The notes under the pieces were generated by a model. The model had not been told where the DNA came from. It saw nothing but the letters and a program-made list of their open reading frames with translations, and did not search any database. Both the position numbers and the translations under genes were made by a program. From contig OX328123.1 of the NCBI GenBank assembly GCA_946811695.1, positions 48,068,009-48,132,008 of the forward strand: a stretch of DNA of 64,000 nucleotides, given 5' to 3'. The DNA comes from Gonocerus acuteangulatus. Lineage: Eukaryota > Arthropoda > Insecta > Hemiptera > Coreidae. Below are positions 49,937 to 61,700 of this stretch, piece by piece (the stretch's first letter is position 1; each line of letters begins with the position of its first letter).

Positions 49937-51250
49937 ACTAGCTGACTACCCGTGCTTCACCACGGCCGTTAAGTAGTTTTTATATTGCGTTAAATAAGGT
50001 ATAATCAAAATTAATGCTACTACTTAATTTTGTACAGCTTATTATTGCACGGACCTACCCAGGAAACACCATGTGGAGGTAACCGTGCTTGTTTCCTTTG
50101 GGGAGTAAAGAAAGAAAATACAACAACCATTTAAAAAGTTGGGGAAACAGAGACAAATACACGTTGAAAAGAATAAAACTAACAACTTTGAAGTTTTAAG
50201 CACTTATCTCTTCGATTGACATCGCCCCACCGAACATTACAACAGAATCTTTTTTGTAGAGAATTTAGTAACCTTTCGAATAGCCGCCTTCCACTTACTA
50301 CGATTTCCCAACCGTTTTCGAGATATTTTAGAAAATATACTGAGATCCGAAAACTTTGTATCACCATTAATACATTTTTTCCCATATACTTCTTACCTCC
50401 AAACGATACCAAAGTTTAAATATCTTAGATTAGATGAATGTCAAATACCTGGTACAAGTTTCAAGTGAACCAATCATCAATTCCCAAACAAAAAATTAGT
50501 TTGGAAAAATATGTCTATCAATTTTTCTCGTAAACGGTTACAGAAATCGCTTTAAAAATGATTTCATTCGTTTTCCTACGTTAAGGAACCTATACAAAGT
50601 GTACCTGCAAGCATATGGACTCGAAAATGTAAGCGTTCTGATTTTTTCGCACAAATTTTGCTCCAAAAACCATGTTCCAGTAAAAGGATTCAGCTGGTTA
50701 ATGACCTTGGACTTTCAAATAAGAAGAAAGATCATTGTACTAAATGTCATCAAAATCGGACAATTTTTGAGCCAAGGAGGAACTTCATCATAATTCAAAC
50801 CCCCCTAGAAGTACTTAAACATTTGAATATCAAAAAAATCTTTCTTAGCGAGTGTTTACAGTCTAAACGGATTGTCCGTGCAAAATTTTAAATTTTTGTG
50901 TCAAGTGGTTCGGGATATTATTACCTCACACAAAATCACAGTTTATTTCTAATAATTCAAGGACTGCCATCATAGTTGAAATTAACCTCAAATAAATAAT
51001 ACTATGAAATAGACAATGTATGGTTACAGCTGTTCTCTTATCGCCCAAGTTACGTATGCTGCCAAGGCTTGCTTGCTCTAACCAACTAAAACTTTAAACC
51101 CCTCTAAAAATACTTAAAAATTCGAATATCAAAAAATCCTTTCTTAGCGAGCGTCTACGTTCTATAGGGAGTGCCCATGCAAAATTTCAAATTTTTTTGT
51201 CGAGCGGTTTTATAGTTTGAGTGAGTGAGTAGTATTTGACAAATATATCT
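49937..51250 (+). repeat. Repeat family G, copy 2
   Basis: It starts CTAGCTGACTACCCGTGCTT and ends GTAGTATTTGACAAATATAT. It matches copy 1 (11085) along its length but lacks the A-run and the foldback, giving the empty-site view of the Tc1 insertion. No conserved protein is seen. Confidence 0.75.
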
Positions 51251-52757
51251 ACTATGCACTGAAAATGCCGGAAAATATAACCGCTTGAACGAAAGTGGCC
51301 GCAATTTTTATTCTTTCCACAAACCTGTGAATATAGCATTCCACTAACAAACGATTAGACATATTTTTAACCAGCCAAGGCATTTCATCTACAGACAATT
51401 CGGACACAAATTAGTAGCATGCCTCTAGCGGTGGAACTTGTACTTATATTTTAATCAAACTCTGCATCACGCTCAAGCAAAGGGGAAGATGTTTTAAAAG
51501 AAATAAGAAAAAAAAAAACTTTGAGTTTGGTATTACTCCGGAACAAAACTAAATCAAAAATTATTAATTGGTTCAGCTCTTCATGTCTACTATATATTTG
51601 TCAAATACCACTCGGTCAATTAATCACTGACCTATTATTGCCCAGCCCAAAACACAGATAATTTTGATGTATTTGAGAAATAGTCACTTATGAATTTTTA
51701 ATATTGGTTTAATAATTAAACTTTCCATTTTATTATACATCATCACAATACTATAGTACAGCAGCAGAACATTTTAATTTAACAAATATAATTAAATGGA
51801 GTCAAATTTAAATTTTATAAATCTTTAGTTGAATAGGTATTTGTATCAGTTTTCTTCATCATCCCCAGTCTGATTGGTTTCCACTTAGTTAATGCGGATT
51901 GAATGATTCTTGCAAATGTTTTTGACACATTTTTTGCACTTGACAGAAAAGGTTATTCCATTTATGTGTTCCTCAAATGTGACAGGCTCCACCTGCCTTG
52001 GACAATACCAAGGCAGGTGCTTCTCTCAGTGATTCAGAATAAGATTTACCACTTTAAATACTTGATAGTGACTAGATAAGTTATGAGGACATTGATTGAT
52101 CATCGAACATATAGGATTACCGACTGTATTTATTAACTTTGTCCGTAACAAGACAGGTGCACGGTAAAAGTTTCTCCTGTACTGGATACTCGCACCCAGC
52201 CTCGGCCCCCTTGTACAGCATATTTTTGTCACACTCACTTATAGTGCATTGACTTTGAGCGAGCTCATTACCCCATTAAAAATACGCTACGGTAACACTA
52301 AATAGCTCTAAAGTCGAGAAATGAGAAGAGAAGTATGAGAGATATAAAGAGCTCTCGACTGCTGGACAAGTCGACAGTTTGTGTGGCCCGTCTTTCCTCT
52401 CACTTTTACACAATTCAACGGTACACAGAGCAAAGCCACTCTCCACTTCTGGAGCAGTCAACAGTAGAGAAACGGTTTATGAGCTCTAATAATTTCTAAA
52501 GTAAAATGTGTTAGGGGGCCGTGAGGTGCAGGTCACTACATTTCTCAAAGGCTTGAATCTCATGCGGAAAAATTAGCAAATATCATGCATTTTAATAGAA
52601 AAAAGTGTAATTTTATTGACCACACTACTAAAACACGACCATCCCCTCCTTCGCAATCTCAACAGCCAACAATCTCATCTCAATCAGTTCTAATGATTTA
52701 TTAAAATAGTTTTCCCTTTAGTTTCATCACATATTTATATTTATTGTTTGTCCACAG
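51251..52757. other. No gene seen
   Basis: It contains a reversed family G end near 51585-51660 (TACTATATATTTGTCAAATA) and a short inverted repeat at about 51992-52020 (CTGCCTTGG ... CCAAGGCAG). No other feature is supported. Confidence 0.4.
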
Positions 52758-53861
52758 GTACAACGAAGTTCTTATACAATTTCTGTTAAAATTCTTTGTG
52801 AAGTGGCCAGTGTATTCATGTAATAAACATATGTTGTTTTTTTTATTTTTATTTTTTCATCTCTGACTTTGTAAATGGTTCGAATCTTGTGTAGAAAATT
52901 AATTTATATATTCAGTTTAGCTAGTTAATCTAAAAAGAATCTATAATATGTAGTGAAGTTTATATTGTTATTTTTAACCTAAAGGAATTTAGGACCAATG
53001 TGGTCTGTTAAAAACTAAAATTCTCTTAAATTATTTATATCGAAAGAAATAATTATTTTCATTTCATCCAATTGAGTGATTGAACATAACAGTTTACGAT
53101 TGCTGGGAGTAATAAAAAAAAAAAAAAAAAAAAATTACTGCACTTTTCAGTGTATCACTTATCTCTCCTTTTAAATATCTGTAAACAATTATTTTATGTT
53201 TTTTTGATGATGCCTTTATTTACATTCATTAAAAATATTTTGATAGTTATTTTAATTAAATTAAAATGTTTATTTTAAAAAAAAAATATTGGATTAATAT
53301 CCAATTTTATTATTGTTATGTGTTGACAAATGTAAATTTTTGATACAACAATGGCATTGCATATTAGCTTTATGTCATTAAAATTGTTTATAATAATTAT
53401 AATTTTTTTTAATAATTTGTGCTTATATTTAAATTAATTATGAAAAACATTTATTTTAAATAGCACCGTGTTTTAAATTTTATATGTTTGAACCCAATAA
53501 TCTATTATTTAGATCTATAAAATTTTCTCTTTACAAAAGAAGCTGACGCCTGTTATTTATTATCTGGTTTTCATGTTTACATAAATATTTCCAATGTACT
53601 ACAAACTACGAATGTATTACAAATGTTATCTATTATAAATATTCGTTGAAAAAAGTTTGGAATACATAATCTTCAAAAATGCATGGTAAAATTATGTTTT
53701 GTTTTGTTTGTTTTTTTAAAGAAAAGAAAAAAGACAATGTATATAAGTATGTATATAAACAATATTTAATTTTCATGGATTTTTCTTTTCTTCTTCTTTT
53801 TTTTTTATAAATTAAAAACTCTTTAAATTAAAAATGAATCTTCGTTAATGATCCTCGTTTT
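52758..53861 (+). other. AT-rich stretch; possible spliced 3' UTR
   Basis: A strong acceptor-like TATTTATTGTTTGTCCACAG ends at 52757. It could pair with the donor-like site 12 bases after the ADD stop at 44534. AATAAA occurs near 52822. No coding frame is present and the link is speculative. Confidence 0.25.
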
Positions 53862-54070
53862 AGCGTGTTTCCTCCCTCTAACCATAGGGAAGAAACCCGC
53901 TTAAGTTATTATTATATATATTTGTCTGTTTGCTCTGCAGCAACCCGAAAAAGGGTCTGCAATGAAGAAAAAATGCAAAGGGGATGAAATCAGAAGAAAA
54001 TAGTTTGTTTAATTTGAAACGTGAAGTTCGTTAACAAGCAGAATCCGTCCACCAGAACATGGTTTTTTGC
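53862..54070 (+). repeat. Repeat family F, short degraded copy
   Basis: The hairpin GTTTCCTCCCTC / GGGAAGAAACCCGC, ATATATATTTGTCTGTTTGC and AGAATCCGTCCACCAGAACA place it in family F. Confidence 0.6.
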
Positions 54071-54152
54071 GTAACAAAAAAAGAATCACAGCCCTTCCAG
54101 TTTTACGTTAATAAGCATCCAGGTAAACGTTTTGTTAGTAATTGGATTTAGG

Positions 54153-54218
54153 CCATATCTTTTTTTTTTTTTTTTTTTTAAGTGCATCGACTACTGAGGT
54201 CATTAGCACCAGGAAATC
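54153..54218 (-). repeat. SINE 3'-tail fragment
   Basis: A T-run followed by AAGTGCATCGACTACTGAGG and TCATTAGCACC is the inverse of the tail GTGCTAATGACC...AGTCGATGCACTT. It is related to the mini-retroposon at 16891 and the SINE at 56948. Confidence 0.6.
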
Positions 54219-54301
54219 GTGGTAAATGTAAAGCATCTATTCAAAATCTTATTAAATTTCCTATAAAAACTGTTTATATGCAATTTTTGATATAGGGTTC
54301 T

Positions 54302-54984
54302 TAACCCTTTCATTGCTGCGAATGGACAGACTCGCAGCGCCTAGTACGCTGGATAACTCCCCCGTACGCTCACCAATCTCTCCTCATCTCAACCTCGCTA
54401 CTGTTTGTTTTCGTCTCTCTCAGCATCCTCATGTTATATATTTGGAGTTATTAACTTATAATGTTAAATGACCTTTATATTGGTAATTTTAAACTAAACG
54501 TAAAGAAATTTTCTATCATGAAAATCAATTTGAAGAAATACCTCCAAAATCTTTGTCTGTGCTCTCCTGGAGCATTTGCCTTTGTCTACATCTCTTAGTC
54601 AGACCGAAAACGAGGTGCATCGACACTCATATCTAAAAAGGCTATTTCTATTGACCTCTGACGAAGATTTAATAAAGCTGAGAACGTTCCTTATTCTCAC
54701 TAGGTCCCGCTTTTATACAAGCATCACAGGCTATTGCATACAGGCTAATTCAGGCTTCGAGTTAACTCGTGTGGAGCCTCAGGGGCCCTGCAAGTCGAAC
54801 ACGAGTTCACTCGTTCGGAGTTAACTTCTCTTTAAGTTTTTATTTTACATTTTTATGTGTGTTTTCATTTTTTATGAAGACAAAATATTATCTGTTTCTA
54901 ATCTAAGCTTTTCAAATAATACTATGGATAAGAACAGAAACGTGCAAAGATGAAAGTAGATAGATGAGCTGATTGTTTTAAGTT
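54302..54984. other. Possible piggyBac-like end; no gene
   Basis: TTAACCCTTTCATTGCTGCG at 54302 begins with TTAA, and its subterminal CGCAGC / GCTGCG words are inverted, as in piggyBac ends. No matching right end was found. The 54576-54824 frame has no recognisable domain and is not called. Confidence 0.25.
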
Positions 54985-55753
54985 TTAGCCTGTATCATCC
55001 ATTAGAGTGAGGAAACTCGCTTATGTCGTCAACCTTACAATGCAATCTGGAAGTGCCAACTACAAATTTTTACATTTTAGAACTCATTGATGAAATTCCA
55101 TACAAAAATACTTTGTCTGATTTGAAAGGTCAAGATCGTTACACAGCAAAATCCGTCCACTGGAACATGTTTCTTTGGGCGTAAGTTGAGTGAAAAAATT
55201 GTTTTGTGTTTAATGGCTTGCAGTCACAATTTTTATAAGTTTTGGGAACCAATGAAACCATATTCAAGGTGATATCTTTAACCATTTACGAGAGACGAGG
55301 TGTTAACTATATTTTATAACTAATTTTTGGTTTGTGTATGCTGAAACAATTGATTCAGTTTTGGATTGTTTGTGATAGAGCTTTCCGAGCAGAAGTCAAA
55401 AAAGCAGAGTTAGTAATGTTGGCTACTGAAAATTTTCTGATATAGTGGTGCGTAAAATCTCAGTTTTTTTTTTTTTTTAAGATGTCATTGGAGTTGGTGT
55501 TTAAATTGTTCACAAAATAATTTTTGGTTTGGCTATTTAGAAACTATTGATTCAGTTAGATGTTTCACATTCATCTAAAATAAGATTTTTAAATTTTGAT
55601 TAAGTTTGGAGTTAAGGAAATCTTAGAAACAAAATATTTTTTTAACAGACGAGCAGTTTTAGGATTTTCAAATGTCTTTCTGTGGAGGGAGAGTGTTGCC
55701 TTTATTCGCTTTGCTTCAAGTTTTCCGGGAAATCACTTAAAATGTACTAGGTT

Positions 55754-55757
<4 letters not shown>
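54985..55757 (+). repeat. Repeat family F, degraded copy
   Basis: TGAGGAAACTCGCTTATG, GGAAGTGCCAACTACAAATT, GCAAAATCCGTCCACTGGAA and GTTTGGAGTTAAGGAAATC match family F in order. The head is damaged. Confidence 0.55.
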
Positions 55758-55788
<31 letters not shown>

Positions 55789-55815
55789 AGAGTTCCAAAT
55801 GATTCAACTGGGCAA
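55758..55815 (-). mobile_element. Non-LTR RNase H relic, 3' end and poly(A)
   Basis: On the minus strand, TTGCCCAGTTGAATCATTTG and AACTCTAGC lead into a long A-run (T-run 55758-55785). This is the continuation of the relic at 58042-58260; the piggyBac element lies between. Confidence 0.6.
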
Positions 55816-56395
55816 TTAACACTTTCGGTGCGGGTGTCATTTCTTGGGAATACCTCAGTTACGGATGCATTTTTTGTTCGAATTTTTCATAGATACATTT
55901 TTTTTAATCATGTCTGATGAGTTTAATAGTAATGAAACAAAGAAAACTTACCGGAATTGCATTTTCGGAAGTTTCCTTCAGGAGGGACAGTCCGAACGCG
56001 AGGGATTCCACCTGCTTTGCGGGCTAGTATCAATGAGAGTATTAGTCAGTTTATTTAAACCCGCTACACCTACACCTAATGTTTATTTATTTTAAATTTT
56101 TATTAGAATAACAAATAATAATTACCAATTATATATGTAATTATTGGTTCAAATAATTATAAAATATATATAATTATTTTAATAATTATAATATAATTAT
56201 TTTAGTTGTTATTTCAAATCTGTGAGAATCAGCTAATTTACATTGGTGTGAGATCAATTATTACAACTTTTTTTCTTGGAATATATGCGTAGAAAAGTCA
56301 AATTATCTGATTAGAATGACAGTTCTTGCTCTTGTGAAAATAACTTTCACCTTGGGTTGAACTTACTTACATTCTATAATAATGAGATGGAGATA

Positions 56396-56540
56396 GTTAG
56401 CCGTTGTGGTGATAAGAAGTCATAATTAGGCCTGGGGAGGGGGTGTAAGTCGGTAAGGACTTGTTTCATCCTTACCGACTTACACCCCCTCCCCCCTCCC
56501 ACAGGCCTAACTATGACTTCGTATCACCACAACTGCTAAC
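56396..56540. repeat. Hairpin palindrome inside piggyBac
   Basis: Left arm 56396-56459 (GTTAGCCGTTGTGGTGATAA, GTGTAAGTCGGTAAGGA) is inverted at 56468-56540 with an 8-bp loop. A partial further copy of the arm follows at about 56690-56730. AAAAGGGGGCTGTAAAA (about 56563) is inverted at about 56650. Confidence 0.85.
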
Positions 56541-56947
56541 TATGCGAGTAACTAACCCTAGTAAAAGGGGGCTGTAAAATCTATCTTGACCACCTTTCGG
56601 TTTTTGTTCCCAGCCTCCAGAGAATGTTTCTATCTGTCCCAAAATCACCTTTTACAGCCCCCTTTTACAACCTAGCAATTCCCTTCTTTCATCCTTACCG
56701 ACTTACCCCCCCCCCCCCTCCCCCAGGTCTAACTTATTTTAATGTAGGTTTATTTTTCAACAAAATGTGTTTTTCAGCCCTTGCAGGTATAAGACTGTTT
56801 CTCTTTTCAATTCAAAACTAATAGAATGAGGTCAAGAATCGCCCTTTACCGTTATCATTTTCAGCCCTCTTCATTGTTTCGTTGGTTTAGCACTGTGTGT
56901 TACTTTTCATTTAGAAAAACAAACATAACTAAAATAACAAATTATTG

Positions 56948-57140
56948 GGGTATTCCGTGATCTAGTGGCTAGTGCCTTAGATTCATAAGCGGTAGATGGT
57001 GGGTTCGATCCCCACCGGCGGCAGGAATTTTCTAATTTTTCTTATCTAGGGATCGTTGAGAAAATTCCTTGCTGCACCCTGGATGTAGGCGCTATTGGCC
57101 CAGATTTGTCGATGCGCCGTTAAAAAAAAATCATAACATA
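56948..57140 (+). repeat. SINE family S2, tRNA-derived, CATAACATAAC tail
   Basis: The head has GATCTAGTGGCTAGTGCCTT (A-box region) and GGTGGGTTCGATCCCCACC (B box). The body GGCGCTATTGGCCCAGATTT and GTCGATGCGCCGTTAAAA follow, then CATAACATAACATAA. A and B boxes mark an RNA polymerase III promoter. Confidence 0.85.
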
Positions 57141-57385
57141 ACATAATGCTTACTTTGAATCACCAGATATTTATTGAAGTTTATTACGTAACTGAAATGA
57201 CAACATATTTTTGTTATAAAGCTGTTTATTATGATAATTTAAAATAATTTACAGTGAATAAATGTAAACTAATTATTAAAATAAAAACAAAAACTATTTA
57301 CATTGAAACTATTTAAACAAATTAATCTAATTATTTAAAAAACTAACCTAATTATTTTAGAAAAACGAAAACTATTTACATCTAT

Positions 57386-57870
57386 TTAGAGTAGAGCCCA
57401 AATTATTCGGAAGCCTTCTTTTTCGTGAAATGCCAAAAAACACTCTTTCTGCTGACAGACTCCAGGACACTCTTCACAGTAAGAGCAGTATCAGGTGTTT
57501 TTTTTTTTTTTTGGCAACTCTTACACCTGAGTTGCTTTCTTCGCAGAGGGTTAGCAACTGGAGGATGCTGAGTGGCATAATGGTTAAGATTCATGTAAAT
57601 CGGACTCGTTGGATGGAAGAATGGTAAGGGTCTAGGTCTACACAAGGTGTTACCGGAAGTGGTACAAATCGAAGCGCTTGTTGACGTTACTAAAGGAACG
57701 ATACAAAAAATATGAGTAGTATATAAATATATTAAATCTGGAAGTAAATATCCTTTAGATAATAAATTGTACTTACTTATAAACAATTTATCAAAGAAAA
57801 AGTTTAGAAATTCATAAAAACTCTTCCAGTCAGTCGATTTGAAAACGGACAACACTGCTGGAAAGCCCAA
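57386..57870 (-). pseudogene. piggyBac transposase C-terminal relic
   Basis: The minus strand reads GFPAVLSVFKSTDWKSFYEF and later RRKQLRCKSCQKK. After a one-base shift in an A-run it reads YCSYCEECPGVCQQKECFLA then FHEKEGFRII. The spacing of six Cys and one His is the cysteine-rich domain that ends piggyBac transposases. The DDD catalytic core that should precede it is missing. Confidence 0.75.
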
Positions 57871-58041
57871 ACAATACTGAAGACAACTGTCTTTACATGA
57901 AGCTGTTAAAGTGAATACCCTCCTTTTACGAGCCTTTAGAATCTAAAGGGAAAAGTAATGGAGGAATGTCCTTCCGAAAGGACACCCGTACGCGGGTACG
58001 GTCATTAGTGTCCTTCTGGAAGGACAGCCGCACCGAGAGTG

Positions 58042-58260
58042 TTAAGATCTATTTGGCCAGCGATATTCCACAAACAGTCATAACCACAGAATAGTTCTTG
58101 GGACACCTTTCTAGCCAGATAGCCGGCCTGCTCATTACCAAAGATGTCTGAATGACCTGGTACCCAATAGATTTTATCAAGACTTATTTGACCCTCGTGA
58201 AGCATTTGCACTGTATCCTCCTAAATCCCACTTAATTGAAGAACACACTGTATAGTTAGT
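58042..58260 (-). pseudogene. Non-LTR RNase H relic
   Basis: The frame LDKIYWVPGHSDIFGNEQAG then YLARKVSQELF is the C-terminal RNase H signature (WVPGHS.I.GNE.A..LAR). It is cut at TTAA by the piggyBac element; the remaining 3' end with its poly(A) tail is at 55758-55815. Confidence 0.8.
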
Positions 58261-58699
58261 ACCGCATAGTTAGTGCGTCATTGATGTAGGTGTGGGTTGA
58301 ATGAAGTAAGGAATAGATGTGTTGAATACACCTATAAAAAATCGCTGGGTTTGATAACAGAGCAAAAACAAAGTAAGTTGTTCATCAAGGACTAAGTAAA
58401 ATTAAATTACTGCAAGCGGTTTGGGGAAGTAAATATAAATTTTTGATTAATTTAATTCATCTTATAAATAAATCAGCAAATTGAATACCTTAAATCAATG
58501 TTTTGAGTCAAAATTAAAGGCAGAATGAGATATGAGATGCATGAAATCGAAATTGGTTTCAATTCAATATACCTCGATAGGCCGAGGGCGGGATTTCAAA
58601 AAAACATTTTTTCAATTGTCATTTTTCGAAAAACAACTGAAATTTGAGTAATTTGTAAATTTTTCCAGTGTAGCGGTTAATAATATAATAATATATTGT
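58261..58699. other. No gene seen
   Basis: AT-rich, unrecognised. Confidence 0.35.
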
Positions 58700-59340
58700 T
58701 AAGATATATCTTGAGAATATTAATTTAGAAAATATTATTTAAGTTTTTAAGAAAAATTTGTATTTGTTAATTTGCCAAGACTGCTAATTTTGATCTAATG
58801 AGTACTCTTATCTCAGAGAAAGAAAAGGTTCCCAAGTAACTGAAAAACAAAACGAGTGTCCCAAACTTTTCTGACGTACAATTATGAAACCTAATGTCTC
58901 ACAAAACAAATCAATCAATTAATACTTGTTTAAACAAGAAAATAACTCTTACCTTAATTGTTGAGACGACACTTCTAGGGATTTCAGAATTCTTCACTTC
59001 CGGATTCACGACAAACAGAAACTCTTCTTTAATCAAGACATACGACGAGTATACGTCCTATTAACACTGTTTGAATTTAGCTACACCAGAAACTTTATGA
59101 AAGAGAGCCTTTAAATACATTAAAGAAAAGCTTAAATAAAAAAATAGACCGATACTTTCCCGATGGGAATCTAACACAGTGTTGAAGAGTCGGGCCAAGA
59201 CTGGGGAGAGAAACTGGGCAAAGACTGGGATCCTCTCCTGACCAGGACACAGAACAGACTGGGGAAAGAATATGACTTTTTAGCGGGAAGAGCTAGATGA
59301 ACGTGTTCCACAACATCCTGGATCTAGCATCCGCCTTATT
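58700..59340 (-). repeat. LTR-like repeat, second copy
   Basis: AAGAAAATAACTCTTACCTT and TGTCTCACAAAACAAATCAA correspond to 37380-37440, with similar order before and after. No coding sequence is present. The pair marks a dispersed, diverged family, perhaps solo LTRs. Confidence 0.4.
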
Positions 59341-59974
59341 TTATTTAGATAATCATTATTTTCCTGTAATTAAAAGTTTTTAATTTATTGATTGCTTATG
59401 TGTACATTTATCCCACAACCATTGTATGTCAGTCTGGCCTAGAAACACATGAATGAAAAATAATATATACTTATATATTCCAGGAACTTTAGAAATAACT
59501 TACGTGGGCATTTGAATATTATAACGGTTTCTTGAATTTAAATGTATTTTCTGTAATGTAATATATCATTACGTTATATAAATATAATATCTCATTTATG
59601 AAAATTGACACAAAAAAAAAATCCCTTGAGAAATTATAGTATATATAATTTGCATGTAGGAGATGATGAGTAGAATTCCTCTTGTAGCAGTTTGAGTTTC
59701 TTCAGTAATGGGGTAGCTAGTGAGATTAGGAGTTAGTGAGAAGCAGAGCTATGGCTTGTTAACAGAACTAAAACTTTTCATTGTTTTACATAACTCTTTC
59801 ATCAACACAGAAGGAGACAAATATAATAGTGATGGAAATGTTTTGAAGATGTTAAACAGGCATGTCACTATTAGCATATTGAAATCTGGAAATAAGTGAT
59901 TTGTATGGTTTATTTTGTAAATACAGTAGAATCCCCCAGTAATTAGCACTTATTGGATAAGATTCATGAATCCC
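59341..59974. other. No gene seen
   Basis: AT-rich intergenic DNA. Confidence 0.4.
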
Positions 59975-60190
59975 ACAGGGAACCCGGGGGCCTTGAGTGT
60001 AAGGCTTGAGCACTTAACACTCCGTGCCAAGGGTCGTGGGTTTGATTCCCACTATGAGGAGGTGGATTTTCTTTAGAAAAAAAAGGCATCAGCCCTATCC
60101 TGGCTAGAAAAGGGTGGTAACCTATAGATAACCCGTCCTAAAATTCTTACTTAATAATAATGGACATTAAAATTCAATAAATGAAATACC
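59975..60190 (+). repeat. SINE family S1, full-length copy
   Basis: Head GGGGGCCTTGAGTGTAAGGC, B box GGTCGTGGGTTTGATTCCCA, body CCCTATCCTGGCTAGAAAAG, tail AATGGACATTAAAATTCAAT. It is the best-preserved S1 promoter in the window. Confidence 0.85.
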
Positions 60191-61700
60191 ACAGATATTC
60201 CTTTTATACTTTTTGTAGTATTTACTCAAATTAATGTACACACATTGAGATAAAACATAAGACTGAATATCTTTTTTATTATTAACAGCAATTAATATTT
60301 GGTTGCTAAGCAACAAAACATATCATTACTATTGCAGGATACTTCATCTTTCCCCCCTTATGAAATTTTTTATATAAAGCATAGTTTTTGAGTTTGGCCG
60401 GTGTTTTCACTAGTCTTCCGCTTCTATTTCTTGTCTCTCGTGAAAGCTCAGGGACACTCAATTCTTCATTAGACTTTTCGGAATGCTCTTCGTGGTTGTT
60501 CCCTGTTACAGAGTCTTCCAGCTGAATCTTTTGAAAGAAAGATGAATTGTGAGTGACATCCTTCCCGGCTTGCAGTAATCTTCGTTCCACTAAAACGACC
60601 CATTCACATTACGACTTGTTGTAATGCAAGCATTACAGATTGGTCTTGTTCAATAGAAGTACGGAACTTCCATAAAATCTACAGTACGATTGGTCCTACC
60701 AGTCAACAGCTTAGTAATTTTGGGTCTAATTCATTCTAGCAATACATTAAATGAATCTTTATCCATTCATCATTGTTCTTAAAATCATCTGGTTCATTCT
60801 AACGTAATTCTCGTACTAATTTAACATTTGAGAATGCATCCTTCTTTAGCAGCCACTTTTTACACCACTTCTTCTTTGTCCTTTTTGATTTATTAAATTG
60901 TCCAAAATTAATTGAACAACAACAGCTGCATCCTTTATGTTTACGAATGGTACCATCACATATAAAAACCATAGAACACTACATAGTTCACTGCAATACT
61001 GCAAGTTCTGTCCAACTTGTACATCTTCATACTGCAAATCATTCCAACCATTTGTTCGACTTGCAGTACGTGACGTACAGCATATTGCAACATGTATTGG
61101 GCCCTTTACTCCCTTCACCTGATTGGGGGAAGGGTCATATGGTGTTGATTATTTGTTCTGTTTTTTTCTGTCTGACCATCACCTTATCCTTCTCTTCTCT
61201 AATCTGCGTATTCCTTTATTTTCTGATGATTACTCTCTTCATATGTGATTACTTGTTCATTGATCTCAACATTGAAAATGTTTTCTGGAATGGAATATAA
61301 GACCTGAAGTAATTCCTCAGAAGAGCTTTGGCAGGAGCGATGTGAGTCGAGCTATACAGTGTATCTTGATACTGCAGCAAATATTCGGATAATGCCTCTT
61401 CCAAATTACTACTATCGATTTTGGCCGATCGAATAGTTTTATTAAAATTTAACATGAAGCCTGCCATTCATTTTAGGCCAATGATGTCATGTTGGGCTGT
61501 GTAAATGATAACAGCCCCAGACGGTTCTTGTTGAGTTCTACAGAATTTGTAAACACATAAAACATTCTGTCTGTGAGCAAAATAACTATATAACTTTTCC
61601 TTCTTCGCCTCCTCATAAAAAAGGCCTGCCTACATGTTGCAAATTTAAAAGGTCCTGACCCTCTCGGCCTGTTCAATTCAACATAAGTACGCATTTCCTT
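60191..61700 (-). mobile_element. Gypsy-type pol remnant with PPT and LTR start
   Basis: Minus strand: an integrase fragment at 61467-61249 (NFNKTIRSAKIDSSNLEEAL, QYQDTLYSSTHIAPAKALL), then a C-terminal pol tail at 60590-60306 (RETRNRSGRLVKTPAKLKNY). Next comes a purine tract TAAGGGGGGAAAGA, and then TGAAGTATCC, a likely LTR start at 60346. RT and RNase H are not recognised. Heavily decayed. Confidence 0.7.
61249..61467 (-). pseudogene. Gypsy integrase fragment
   Basis: Seventy-two codons match the C-terminal half of the Gypsy integrase core. The Glu of NLEEALSEYLLQYQ and the TxxAPAKALL region correspond to the usual Y(R/Q).T.H..T..SPA.LL block. The catalytic DD residues lie upstream and are lost. 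Confidence 0.7.

Larger units (their letters stand above)
55816..58045 (-). mobile_element. piggyBac-like element
   Basis: TTAA at 55816-55819 and 58042-58045. Ends are TTAACACTTTCGGTGCGGGT and, inverted, TTAACACTCTCGGTGCGGCT, matching at 18 of 20 bases. The element is 2.2 kb. It encodes a relic of the C-terminal cysteine-rich domain on the minus strand but no recognisable catalytic domain, so it is internally deleted. Later insertions inside it are a hairpin at 56396 and a SINE at 56948. Confidence 0.82.

Noticed and set aside
55844..56095. 83-codon + frame near the piggyBac left end (MSDEFNSNETKK)
   Set aside because: Looks N-terminal-like, but it has opposite orientation to the transposase relic and no recognised domain.
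56955..57030. Genuine tRNA gene
   Set aside because: A and B boxes are present, but the sequence continues into a SINE body and CATAACATAAC tail and does not fold as a full cloverleaf by eye.
57403..57870. Intact 155-codon host gene
   Set aside because: The true cysteine-rich piggyBac reading needs a frame change; it lies between TTAA-flanked inverted ends.
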